11,786 nt of DNA from Pseudomonadota bacterium (GTDB lineage: Bacteria > Pseudomonadota > Alphaproteobacteria > Rhizobiales > Afifellaceae): assembly GCA_023417735.1 (NCBI GenBank), contig JAEZEK010000379.1, positions 1 to 11,786 of the forward strand, read 5' to 3'. A program made the position numbers and the translations under genes. Positions 1-7,816 of the stretch are shown here, piece by piece. The notes under the pieces are model-generated. The model searched no databases. It worked only from the letters and a program-made list of their open reading frames with translations, and was not told the origin of the DNA. Each line of letters starts with the position of its first letter. The first letter of the stretch is position 1.

Positions 1-899
1 GCGCTGTAGAGCAGGAGCCGTGCCGCCTCGAGCTCCGTCGCCATGTCGGCGAGCCGGAACTGCGTCGCCTGGAATTCGGCGATGGCCTGGCCGAACTGGC
101 GCCGCTCGGCGACATAGGCGAGCGTCCGGTCGAGGCAGGTCTGCGCCGCGCCGAGCGAGCACGCGCCGATATTGATCCGGCCGCCGTCGAGCCCGGACAT
201 CGCGATCCGGAAGCCCTGCCCCTCCTTGCCGATCAGGTTCGCGGCGGGTACCCGGCAGTTCTCGAAGACCACCTGCGCGGTGGGCTGGCTGTGCCAGCCG
301 AGCTTCTTCTCCTGCGCGCCGAAGGAGAGCCCGGGCGTGCCGTTCTCGACCGCGAAGCAGGATATGCCGCCCGGCCCGTCGCCGCCCGTCCGCGCCATCA
401 CCACGTAGACGTCCGCCGCCCCGCCGCCGGAGATGAAGGCCTTGGTGCCGTCGAGAACGTAGTCGCCGCCGTCCCGCACGGCGCGTGTCCTGAGTGCGGC
501 GGCGTCCGAGCCGGAACCGGGCTCGGTGAGGCAGTAGGCGGCGAAGCGCGCCATCGTGCAGAGATCCGGCAGGAAGCGTGCCCGCAGCTCCGCGCTGCCG
601 AAAGCATCGATCATCCACGCCGCCATGTTGTGGATCGAGATGTAGGCCGCCGTCGACGTGCAGCCCTGTGCCAGCGCCTCGAAGATGATGGCCGCGTCGA
701 GGCGCGTCAGGCCCGAGCCGCCGACATCCTCGCGGACATAGATGCCGCCGAAGCCGAGCGCGGCGGCGGCACGCAGCGCCTCGACCGGAAACACCGAATG
801 CTCGTCCCAGTCGCGGGCGTTCGGCTCGAGGCCCTCGCGGGCGAAGCCGAGCGCCACGAGCTGGAACGCGCGCTGTTCTTCGCTGAGGTCGAAATCCAT
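1..899 (-). CDS. Acyl-CoA dehydrogenase, isobutyryl-CoA dehydrogenase-like (3' end outside window)
   Basis: A flavin-dependent acyl-CoA dehydrogenase of the type that oxidises short branched acyl-CoAs (isobutyryl-CoA in valine breakdown), passing electrons to ETF. Reading the minus strand from ATG at 899-897 gives 299 uninterrupted residues beginning [13 protein letters not shown], a typical ACAD start. The helical N-terminal domain is followed by the FAD/substrate signature [12 protein letters not shown] at about residues 122-133. The beta domain then carries [10 protein letters not shown] and VVFENCRVP, and the C-terminal helical domain opens with [18 protein letters not shown] and ERRQFGQ. 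Family members are about 380 residues, so roughly 80 are missing at the window edge, including the catalytic glutamate, which cannot be checked. The HSQPTA segment and overall pattern resemble isobutyryl-CoA dehydrogenase (ACAD8) more than medium-chain enzymes; substrate is inferred. A promoter lies just upstream, and the gene is divergent from the phosphatase gene. Confidence 0.9.
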   Translation of the reverse strand, partial: MDFDLSEEQRAFQLVALGFAREGLEPNARDWDEHSVFPVEALRAAAALGFGGIYVREDVGGSGLTRLDAAIIFEALAQGCTSTAAYISIHNMAAWMIDAFGSAELRARFLPDLCTMARFAAYCLTEPGSGSDAAALRTRAVRDGGDYVLDGTKAFISGGGAADVYVVMARTGGDGPGGISCFAVENGTPGLSFGAQEKKLGWHSQPTAQVVFENCRVPAANLIGKEGQGFRIAMSGLDGGRINIGACSLGAAQTCLDRTLAYVAERRQFGQAIAEFQATQFRLADMATELEAARLLLYS

Positions 900-922
900 G
901 ATCCGCTCCGCGCAGGGCTCAA

Positions 923-951
923 CGGATAGGTGGCCTCCGAAGGAGCGTCAA
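923..951 (-). promoter_or_regulatory. Sigma-70-type promoter for the acyl-CoA dehydrogenase gene
   Basis: On the minus strand, TTGACG (951-946) is separated by exactly 17 bases from TATCCG (928-923). The ATG follows 23 bases after the -10 box, with GGAG a few bases before the start codon. The -35 box matches consensus at five of six positions and the spacing is ideal. No experimental support is available from sequence alone. Confidence 0.6.
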
Positions 952-991
952 TTGCAGCCGCGGCGCGGCTGGCGCAACCATAAGCCGACCG

Positions 992-1007
992 CCAGCATTG
1001 TAGCTGG
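992..1007. promoter_or_regulatory. Small inverted repeat in the divergent intergenic region
   Basis: CCAGC (992-996) and GCTGG (1003-1007) flank a 6-base AT-rich loop, ATTGTA. It sits 33 bases before the GTG start of the phosphatase gene, within the only gap (900-1039) before that transcription unit. It could be an operator or part of the phosphatase promoter. A 5-bp arm in GC-rich DNA can arise by chance. I saw nothing else firm in this gap apart from the minus-strand promoter. Confidence 0.2.
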
Positions 1008-1039
1008 TCAGAGCAGAAGAAGATCCGCGGCCCACGAGC

Positions 1040-1633
1040 GTGCATTCCATCGCCAACGCGCACGAACCGCGCGCCGTACAAGAGGTCCGCGATTCGTCGG
1101 AACGCGCCTTGGCGCGGCGATGCAACCTGAGCTGGATCACGGACACCATCGCCGTCGGCGGCAGGTTTCCGGAATCCGAGGTCCCGCGTCTCGCCACAGT
1201 GCTCGGCATCGGCTGCGTGGTCGACCTCCGGCAGGAATGCTGCGACGATCAGGTGCTCCTCGCGGCGCATGGCATCGAGTTCCTGCACCTGCCCACCGTC
1301 GATCTAGAAGCCGTCTCCCAGCCGATGCTCGACAATGGCGTGGAATACGTGGCCGCGCGGGTGAGGTGCAACCGGCGCGTTCTCATCCACTGCGAACACG
1401 GCATCGGGCGTTCCGCCCTCCTCGCCCTCTGCGTGCTGGTGGAGAACGGTCTCGCGCCGATCGACGCGCTCGCGCGCGCCAAGGACCGCCGGGCCGTCGT
1501 CTCGCCGAGCCCGGCGCAGTACGAAGCATGGGCCGAATGGCTGCAACGACGCTTCCCGGAGGGTCCGCGAGGCTGGAGCGTACCGGATTTCGACGCGTTC
1601 AAGGCGATCGCCTATCGCCATCTCGCCGGCTGA
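1040..1633 (+). CDS. Dual-specificity/tyrosine-type protein phosphatase
   Basis: A 197-residue cysteine-dependent phosphatase of the dual-specificity family. The P-loop HCEHGIGRS at 117-125 supplies the nucleophile Cys118 and phosphate-binding Arg124, matching HCxxGxxR(S/T). Upstream are the usual beta-strand landmarks: ITDTIAVGG (33-41), VVDLRQE (60-66) and LPTVDLE (84-90), where Asp88 is a plausible general acid. There is no signal peptide or membrane segment, so it should be cytosolic. The start is GTG at 1040 with no clear Shine-Dalgarno; an in-frame TTG at 1109 just before the conserved core is an alternative. The stop is two bases before the ATG of the PRTase/kinase-like gene, so the two are probably translationally coupled and work together. 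Substrate is unknown: proteins, phospho-sugars, nucleotides or inositol phosphates are all possible. Confidence 0.85.
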   Translation: MHSIANAHEPRAVQEVRDSSERALARRCNLSWITDTIAVGGRFPESEVPRLATVLGIGCVVDLRQECCDDQVLLAAHGIEFLHLPTVDLEAVSQPMLDNGVEYVAARVRCNRRVLIHCEHGIGRSALLALCVLVENGLAPIDALARAKDRRAVVSPSPAQYEAWAEWLQRRFPEGPRGWSVPDFDAFKAIAYRHLAG

Positions 1634-1635
1634 CG

Positions 1636-3429
1636 ATGCTCGTCTTCGGCGACCAGGTCCGCACCAGCGAGACGCGCGCGCGATTGGCCGGGCTGAGCAC
1701 GTCGCTCGCGGGCATCGCAGCCGCCAGGCCGGGGATCGACCGCCATTCAGCGCTCGCTTCCGCCTTCATTGATGCAAGTGCGGTCGCACAGGCGATCGCC
1801 GACGCGGAGTTCGCCGTCCGCGGCTGCGACGACCGCTCCGCTGCACAGGATGCCGCAATGACCCTCGTCATGGCGCTCGCCCGCGCCCTCGGCTGCTCCT
1901 GGGACAGCGCCTTCCGCGCTCCAGTCACCATCCCGAGGATCGAACTCCGCCGCCTCGCGTCGAGCATCCTGCCGGACGCGCTCGAATGGAAGGTGGCCGA
2001 GGGCTTCGCGTTCTATGCCGTCTATCCGGAGGCATACTGGCGGGCCGCGGCGGCGTGCGAAGGCGTGAGCCGCGTCGTCGGGATCCGCAGCATCGGCCTG
2101 CCGCTCGCAGCGATGGTTGCTGCCCGGCTCGGTGCGGGACGGCCTCTCACCGTCCGCCCGATCGGCGACCCCTTCCGCCGCACGCTCTCGCTCGCCCCGG
2201 CCTATGCGGCCGACCTCGCACATGGGGGATCCGTTGCGATTGTCGACGAGGGCCCCGGCCTGTCCGGCAGCTCGTTCGGGGCGCTTGCGGAGCACCTCGG
2301 CGCGCGCGGCCTGCCCGAGCACCGCGTCCGCTTCTTTCCGAGTCACCGCGGCGGGCCGGGCCCGGAGGCGGAGCCCGGCTGGCGCGAGGCCTGGCTTCGG
2401 TCGCGCCGCCACGTCGTCGCGGTCGACGACCTCATCCTGCAGCCCAGCGACCCTGCGCGCCACCTCGCCTCGTGGTTCGAGGACCTGCTTGGAAAGGCGA
2501 CCGAACCGCTGCGCGACCTCTCGGGCGGCGCATGGCGCGCCTTGCATTTCAGGTCGCCGGCCGAATGGCCGCCCGCGAACCTGCACCAGGAACGGCGCAA
2601 GCTCCTGCTCCGCACCGAGACGGGCGACTATCTGCTCAAGTTCGTCGGGCTCGGCCCGGAGGGCATGCGCAAGGCCGAGCGCGCGAAGGCGCTGGCAGCC
2701 GCCGGCTTCGCCCCGGAGACGTTCGGCTATCGCCACGGCTTCCTGGCCGAGCGCTGGTTGAGCGAGGCTGTCCCGCTCCGCCCGCGCGGTTTCGATCGTG
2801 CGCGTCTGATCGAGACCCTGGGCCGCTACATCGCCTTCCGGATCGGCAGGTTCCCGGCCGCTCGCGATGATGGCGCCCGGTTCGAGACGCTCATCGGCAT
2901 GGCGCGGCGCAACACCTCGCTCGCGTTGGGAGCCGCCGCGGCGGAGCGTTTGCCGCCGCGTCCGCCCGCCGGCCTTTTCGGCGGCCGGATAGAGACCGAC
3001 GGCCGGATGCATCCGTGGGAATGGCTGGCGCTGCCGGACGGCCGCCTCCTGAAGGCCGACGGCGTCGACCATCACGCCGCGCACGATCTCATCGGTTGCC
3101 AGGATCCGGCGTGGGACGTGGCCGGCGCCACGATCGAGCTCGGCCTGACGGCCCAGGAGCAGCGTACCCTCCTCGCCGCGGTTGCGGAGCAGTCGGGCAG
3201 GTCCATCGATCCACGCCTCGTCGCCTTCCTCACGCCCTGCTATCTCGCGTTCCAGCTGGGGGCCGCGAAACTCGCAGCCGATGCGCTCGCCACGGCCTGC
3301 CCGGACGAGGCGGCGAGGCTACGGGCAGAGCGCAGCCGGTACGCCCAGCTCCTGACGACCTCGCTCGAGGCCGCCGGCTCGGCGGGCGCGGGGCTGGTCG
3401 CCGCCGCTGCCGCAAGCCCCAGCCTTTGA
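1636..3429 (+). CDS. Two-domain protein: phosphoribosyltransferase-like plus degenerate APH/choline-kinase-like domain
   Basis: A 597-residue protein that I do not recognise as a characterised family. An alpha-helical N-terminal region (about 1-115) leads into a PRTase-like domain (about 118-240). That domain has a GIRSIGLPLA loop (149-158), TVRPIGDPFRR (172-182), and a PRPP-loop-like strand VAIVDEGPGLSGSS (200-213), where Asp204-Glu205 would be the acidic pair. The C-terminal half (about 315-580) looks like the APH/choline kinase fold. It has KLLLRTETGDYLLKF with Lys335 as the N-lobe lysine, then HPWEWL (459-464), then a run rich in D and H: LLKADGVDHHAAHDLIG and DPAWDVAGA (490-498). The usual catalytic HGDxHxxN is not intact, so kinase activity is uncertain. 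The ATG at 1636 follows the phosphatase stop by two bases, with no separate Shine-Dalgarno, which favours coupling. The frame stays open upstream to 742, but that part overlaps other genes and lacks protein-like composition. No membrane segments are apparent. Confidence 0.8.
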   Translation: MLVFGDQVRTSETRARLAGLSTSLAGIAAARPGIDRHSALASAFIDASAVAQAIADAEFAVRGCDDRSAAQDAAMTLVMALARALGCSWDSAFRAPVTIPRIELRRLASSILPDALEWKVAEGFAFYAVYPEAYWRAAAACEGVSRVVGIRSIGLPLAAMVAARLGAGRPLTVRPIGDPFRRTLSLAPAYAADLAHGGSVAIVDEGPGLSGSSFGALAEHLGARGLPEHRVRFFPSHRGGPGPEAEPGWREAWLRSRRHVVAVDDLILQPSDPARHLASWFEDLLGKATEPLRDLSGGAWRALHFRSPAEWPPANLHQERRKLLLRTETGDYLLKFVGLGPEGMRKAERAKALAAAGFAPETFGYRHGFLAERWLSEAVPLRPRGFDRARLIETLGRYIAFRIGRFPAARDDGARFETLIGMARRNTSLALGAAAAERLPPRPPAGLFGGRIETDGRMHPWEWLALPDGRLLKADGVDHHAAHDLIGCQDPAWDVAGATIELGLTAQEQRTLLAAVAEQSGRSIDPRLVAFLTPCYLAFQLGAAKLAADALATACPDEAARLRAERSRYAQLLTTSLEAAGSAGAGLVAAAAASPSL

Positions 3430-4512
<1,083 letters not shown>

Positions 4513-4570
4513 GCGGGGTGACGGTCGGCGCCCCGGCGCCGTTGAAGAAGGTCAGCCGGGCCACCATCTC

Positions 4571-5074
4571 ATGGCCATGGACACGACCAGCACCTCCTTC
4601 CCCGCCGGGCTCGACGGCCGCACGGCGCACGACACCCTGCTTCGGCCTGCCCTCTATGACGGGGTGCGGACGCGGCGGATGTTCGCCTTCCTGATCGACG
4701 CGTCGGTCATCCTGGCGCTGATGGTGCTGGCCTCCGTCGTGATCGCGGTGCTCGGCATCTTCACGCTGGGGCTCGGCTGGCTGCTCTTCCCGCTCGTCTG
4801 GCCGCTCGTCGCAATCCTCTACACGATGTTCACGCTGGGCGGGCCGGCTTCGGCGACGCCCGGCATGCGTTTCGTGGGCCTGGAGATGCGGACCTGGACG
4901 GGCGAGCGGATGTATTCGCTCCTCGCCCTGTTCCACGCCATCCTGTTCTGGCTGAGCGTGACGATCCTGACGCCGTTCGTGCTGCTGGTCGCGCTCGTCA
5001 CCCCGCGCAAGCGTCTCCTCCACGACATCGTGGCCGGAACGGTCGTCGTCAGGTCCGACCTCCTGCGCAGCTGA
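4571..5074 (+). CDS. RDD family integral membrane protein
   Basis: A 167-residue inner-membrane protein of the RDD family (named for conserved Arg and Asp residues). The family signature appears at RRMFAFLIDASVI (35-47, Arg and Asp43) at the start of the first membrane helix. It recurs at TPGMRFVGLEMRT (96-108) in the loop and at RLLHDIVAGTVVVR (148-161) after the last helix. About three hydrophobic spans are visible (roughly 37-60, 65-88 and 118-143). The biochemical role of most RDD proteins is unknown; some members elsewhere have been linked to ion exchange, which cannot be assumed here. ATG at 4571 is used; a second ATG at 4577 is equally possible, and neither has a convincing Shine-Dalgarno. 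It lies 58 bases after hemB on the same strand, a pairing I recall from other alphaproteobacteria. Confidence 0.9.
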   Translation: MAMDTTSTSFPAGLDGRTAHDTLLRPALYDGVRTRRMFAFLIDASVILALMVLASVVIAVLGIFTLGLGWLLFPLVWPLVAILYTMFTLGGPASATPGMRFVGLEMRTWTGERMYSLLALFHAILFWLSVTILTPFVLLVALVTPRKRLLHDIVAGTVVVRSDLLRS

Positions 5075-5086
5075 GGCTGCGGCATA

Positions 5087-5102
5087 CCTTCAATTGTGAA
5101 GG
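5087..5102. promoter_or_regulatory. Inverted repeat upstream of the SLC13-type transporter gene
   Basis: CCTTCA (5087-5092) and TGAAGG (5097-5102) are perfect 6-base arms around ATTG. The element sits in an AT-richer pocket 13 bases after the RDD stop and 38 bases before the transporter start. It may be an operator or a short transcript hairpin separating the RDD gene from the transporter. No T-run follows, so a classical intrinsic terminator is unlikely. Confidence 0.35.
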
Positions 5103-5129
5103 CGCTGCCCCGCCGCTAGTCTCCGGGCC

Positions 5130-5142
5130 GGAGGGCGGCTTG
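5130..5142 (+). promoter_or_regulatory. Shine-Dalgarno that selects a TTG start
   Basis: GGAGGG at 5130-5135 is followed after four bases by TTG at 5140. The nearest in-frame ATG (5161) is 25 bases from this site and has no ribosome-binding site of its own. The TTG is therefore the better start, although the spacer is short. Confidence 0.55.
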
Positions 5143-6942
5143 GGGACGATCGACATCCAGATGTGGCTGACCTTCCTGGTGGTCGCCGGCGCGATCGTCG
5201 CGCTGTCGTTCGACAGGGTGCCGATCGAGCTTTCCGCGCTCGGAATCCTGATCGCGCTGATCCTCCTGTTCGTCGTGGGGCCCGATCTCGCCGGTACGGA
5301 CTCCCCGCTTTCGCTCGCCGACCTGCTGGCCGGCTTCGCCAACCCGGCGCTCGTGGCCGTCCTGGCGCTGATCATCGTGGGCGAGGCGCTCTTCCAGACC
5401 GGCGCGCTCGACCGGCCGACCCGGCGCCTCGCGCGCATGCCGAAGCTCGGCCGGCGCTCGATCATCGTTCTGCTTCTGGCGGGGGCGATCGTTCTCTCTG
5501 CATTCCTGAACAACACGCCCGTGGTGGTGATCCTCATCCCGGTCGTGGCGGCGCTCGCGAGGGAGCGGCGGATCGCCTCGCCCAAGCTGCTCATGCCGAT
5601 GAACGCGGCAACGATCCTGGGTGGCAGCATGACCCTGATCGGATCGTCGACGAACCTCCTGGTGGCGCAGGTGGCGGAACGCTCGGGCGGCGTGCAACTC
5701 GGCTTCTTCTCGATCACCGGCCCGGGCATCGTCGTGGCCGGATTCGGCCTCCTCTACGTCGCCTACGTGATGCCCCACCTCCTCGGCGACCGCGAAGCGG
5801 AGACGGACGGCCACATCAGCGGAAAGCACTTCCTGGCCGAGATCGTCATTCCGGAGGGGCACCCGCTCGTCGGCCGGCGCGCGGTGTCGGGGCTCTTTCC
5901 CGGCCTTCACCACGTCGTCGTCCGCCTCGTGCGGCGCGCCGGTACGACCTACCTGCCGCCCTTCGAGAGCCTGGAACTCCAGGTCGGCGACCGGGTGGTG
6001 TTCGCCGGGATCAGACGGGAACTGACGGAGCTCGGCCTCATTGTCCCGGGCCTGCGCGAAGAGGCCGCCGCGGACGGCCCGAAGCGGACGCTCTCGATCG
6101 CCGAGTGCCTGATCCCGCCGGGGTCGCGCCTCGTCGGGCGGTCGCCCGCCAATGCCGGGTTCGACGGGCTCGAGGGGTTGAGCGTCGCCGCCGTCGAGCG
6201 GCGCGGCCGGATGAGCAGGACGCCCTTCTCCGAGATGCGCCTGGAGGGCGGGGACGTCCTGCTGATGGCGGGGCGCGAAGCAGCCTTCGAGAAGGTCCGC
6301 GGCAGCCGCGACCTCGTCGTGCTGGAGCGCTCGATCAGGCCGCTGCCGGCCGGCGCCGAGGCGAAACGCGCAATGGTGATCTTCGCGCTGATGGTCGTGG
6401 CGGCGGCGACGGGCATGATGTCGATCACGGTCGCCGCGCTGTCGGCGGCGCTCGCGATGATTGCGGCCGGCTGCCTCAACGTGCGGCAGGCCCGGCGCGC
6501 CTTCGACGGGCGCATCTTCATGCTGGTGGGCGCCTCGATCGGCATGGCGCTGGCGATGGAGCGCACCGGCGGCGCCGCCTATCTCGCGAACGGCCTCGTC
6601 GCATCGATGCACGGGGAAAGCCCGGCGCTCGTCCTGTCCGCGCTCTTCGCCCTCATTGCGCTCCTCACCAACCTGCTGTCGAACAACGCCGCGGCCGTCC
6701 TCTTCACGCCGATCGCGATCTCGACGGCCGTACGGCTCGGCGCGCCGGTGGAGCCCTTCGTGGTCGCCGTGATCTTCGCCGCCAACGCCTCCTTCGCCAC
6801 CCCCATCGGATACCAGACGAACCTCCTCGTGATGGGGCCGGGCGGCTACCGGTTCAGCGACTACGTGATGGCGGGAGGCCCGCTGGTGGTGCTCGTCTGG
6901 GCAGTATTCTCTTTGTTGGCCCCTTGGTACTATGGGCTCTAG
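5140..6942 (+). CDS. SLC13/DASS-type anion transporter with two internal RCK_C (TrkA_C) domains
   Basis: A 600-residue inner-membrane permease of the divalent-anion:Na+ symporter superfamily; bacterial members of this layout take up sulfate, dicarboxylates or related anions. The two transport halves are recognisable. In the first (about 8-215), [11 protein letters not shown] (120-130) and IGSSTNLLV (167-175) form the SNT-like ion/substrate motifs. The second (about 408-600) has [14 protein letters not shown] (513-526) and [18 protein letters not shown] (553-570), the family signature near the C terminus. Between them are two tandem cytosolic RCK_C domains, about 229-300 and 314-390, each with the pattern 'IPxGxxLVGR ... 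F ... L.xGDxVxxAG'; these usually bind a regulatory ligand. The start is TTG, chosen on its Shine-Dalgarno. It lies 65 bases after the RDD gene and 11 bases before bpt, with a TAG stop. Substrate cannot be told from sequence; sulfate is a reasonable guess. Confidence 0.9.
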   Translation: MGTIDIQMWLTFLVVAGAIVALSFDRVPIELSALGILIALILLFVVGPDLAGTDSPLSLADLLAGFANPALVAVLALIIVGEALFQTGALDRPTRRLARMPKLGRRSIIVLLLAGAIVLSAFLNNTPVVVILIPVVAALARERRIASPKLLMPMNAATILGGSMTLIGSSTNLLVAQVAERSGGVQLGFFSITGPGIVVAGFGLLYVAYVMPHLLGDREAETDGHISGKHFLAEIVIPEGHPLVGRRAVSGLFPGLHHVVVRLVRRAGTTYLPPFESLELQVGDRVVFAGIRRELTELGLIVPGLREEAAADGPKRTLSIAECLIPPGSRLVGRSPANAGFDGLEGLSVAAVERRGRMSRTPFSEMRLEGGDVLLMAGREAAFEKVRGSRDLVVLERSIRPLPAGAEAKRAMVIFALMVVAAATGMMSITVAALSAALAMIAAGCLNVRQARRAFDGRIFMLVGASIGMALAMERTGGAAYLANGLVASMHGESPALVLSALFALIALLTNLLSNNAAAVLFTPIAISTAVRLGAPVEPFVVAVIFAANASFATPIGYQTNLLVMGPGGYRFSDYVMAGGPLVVLVWAVFSLLAPWYYGL

Positions 6943-6953
6943 AATCCAGTGCA

Positions 6954-7700
6954 ATGACAAAGCCGCTCACCGACACGCACCAGTTCTTCCTGACCGCGCC
7001 GAGCGCCTGTCCCTATCTGCCGGGCCAGAAGGAGCGGAAGGTCTTCACGCACCTGGTCGGGCCGCAGGCGCCGCATCTCAACGAGATCCTCACCCAGGGC
7101 GGCTTCCGCCGCAGCCAGGCGATCGCCTACCGGCCGGCCTGCGAGCAGTGCACGGCCTGCGTCTCGATCCGGGTTTGTGTCGATTCCTTCAGGCCGACCG
7201 ATTCCATGCGCCGGGTCTGGCGGCGCAACCGCAAGCTGGTCGGGCGGATGCGGGCGCCGCAGGCGACCAGCGACCAGTACAGCCTGTTCCGGCGCTACCT
7301 GGACCGGCGCCATCCGGACGGCGGGATGGTGAACATGACCGTGCTCGACTACGCGCTGATGGTCGAGGACAGCCACGTCGAGACCTGCGTCATCGAATAC
7401 CGGCGCCGCGGCCTCGACAGCGGCATCAGCGAACGCGGCGACGGCGAGTTGGTGGCGTGCGCACTGACGGACGTCCTCGGCGACGGCCTGTCGATGGTCT
7501 ACTCGTTCTACGAGCCCGACGAGGAGCTGCGGTCGCTCGGCACGTTCATGATCCTCGACCACGTCGAGCGCGCCCGCAAGCTCGGCAAGCCCTACGTCTA
7601 CCTCGGCTATTGGGTCGCCGGCTCGGACAAGATGGCCTACAAGGGCCGCTTCCGGCCCCAGGAGCGGCTGGGCCCGCAGGGCTGGGTGCGGTTCGACTGA
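6954..7700 (+). CDS. bpt: Aspartate/glutamate leucyltransferase (arginyltransferase family)
   Basis: Transfers leucine from Leu-tRNA to proteins with N-terminal Asp or Glu, marking them for ClpS/ClpAP degradation in the bacterial N-degron pathway. The 248-residue length is normal for Bpt. The N-terminal domain shows [14 protein letters not shown] (19-32), then [25 protein letters not shown] (50-74) with Cys63, Cys66 and Cys69. SMRRVWRRN (84-92) precedes the GNAT-like C-terminal domain, which has [15 protein letters not shown] (184-198) and the signature [22 protein letters not shown] (214-235). ATG at 6954 fits the family N terminus; no strong Shine-Dalgarno is visible. It starts 11 bases after the transporter stop and is convergent with parC. 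The frame is open far upstream, but that stretch is a shadow of the transporter gene. Confidence 0.95.
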   Translation: MTKPLTDTHQFFLTAPSACPYLPGQKERKVFTHLVGPQAPHLNEILTQGGFRRSQAIAYRPACEQCTACVSIRVCVDSFRPTDSMRRVWRRNRKLVGRMRAPQATSDQYSLFRRYLDRRHPDGGMVNMTVLDYALMVEDSHVETCVIEYRRRGLDSGISERGDGELVACALTDVLGDGLSMVYSFYEPDEELRSLGTFMILDHVERARKLGKPYVYLGYWVAGSDKMAYKGRFRPQERLGPQGWVRFD

Positions 7701-7752
7701 CCGGAACGGCCGGCCGCGGGATGCGCGCGCCGCCGCTCTCGCGCAGGGTGGT

Positions 7753-7784
7753 GATCGTCAGCGCGCCGCTGACCGTCTCCTTCT
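7753..7784 (+). terminator. Candidate terminator after bpt
   Basis: GTCAGCG (7757-7763), a 3-base loop and CGCTGAC (7767-7773) form a perfect 7-bp stem. Outer pairs extend it to about 7753-7777 with one mismatch. The pyrimidine-rich TCCTTCTT follows. It lies 56 bases past the bpt stop and before the convergent parC stop. There is no true U-tract, so efficiency is uncertain. Confidence 0.45.
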
Positions 7785-7802
7785 TGCCACTCGGCCGAGC
7801 TC

Positions 7803-7816
7803 AGCGCGGCCGCGCT
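7803..7816. terminator. Perfect GC palindrome at the parC stop, possible parC terminator
   Basis: AGCGCGGCCGCGCT reads identically on both strands and would fold as AGCGC-GGCC-GCGCT. It overlaps the last base of the parC stop codon (7816-7818) on the minus strand. The minus-strand sequence beyond it is not T-rich, so this is a hairpin candidate rather than a classical intrinsic terminator. Confidence 0.3.

Noticed and set aside
742..1635. Open frame continuous with the PRTase/kinase-like gene, extending it upstream by 298 codons
   Set aside because: It overlaps the acyl-CoA dehydrogenase and the phosphatase in other frames, its translation is rich in Arg/Ser/Pro without family features, and the ATG at 1636 right after the phosphatase stop is a natural start.
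1747..3084. 445-codon minus-strand open frame opposite the PRTase/kinase-like gene
   Set aside because: Shadow composition (Arg, Glu, Ala, Gly); the plus-strand frame has recognisable PRTase and kinase-like motifs.
4526..4541. CGGCGCC/GGCGCCG inverted repeat just after hemB
   Set aside because: The 2-base loop and lack of a T-run make a terminator unlikely; such GC repeats are frequent by chance here, and the downstream RDD gene is probably co-transcribed.
6905..6933. AT-richer patch with TACTAT before bpt as a possible promoter
   Set aside because: No -35 box at the right spacing, and the bases encode the conserved C-terminal end of the transporter.
5163..6953. Long plus-strand open frame running into bpt, suggesting a bpt fusion
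   Set aside because: The part before 6954 is a low-complexity Arg/Ala/Gly/Pro shadow of the transporter gene; Bpt homologues start at the residue used here.
5116..6960. 614-codon minus-strand open frame opposite the transporter gene
   Set aside because: The composition is almost all Arg/Glu/His/Asp with no hydrophobic core, which is the usual antisense shadow of a GC-rich membrane-protein gene.
7711..7800. Minus-strand stretch after parC that reads SGKKETVSGALTITTLRE, protein-like at first sight
   Set aside because: It is preceded directly by an in-frame stop (7803-7801), has no start codon or ribosome site, and runs on into the antisense of bpt. It could be a decayed gene remnant but cannot be supported.
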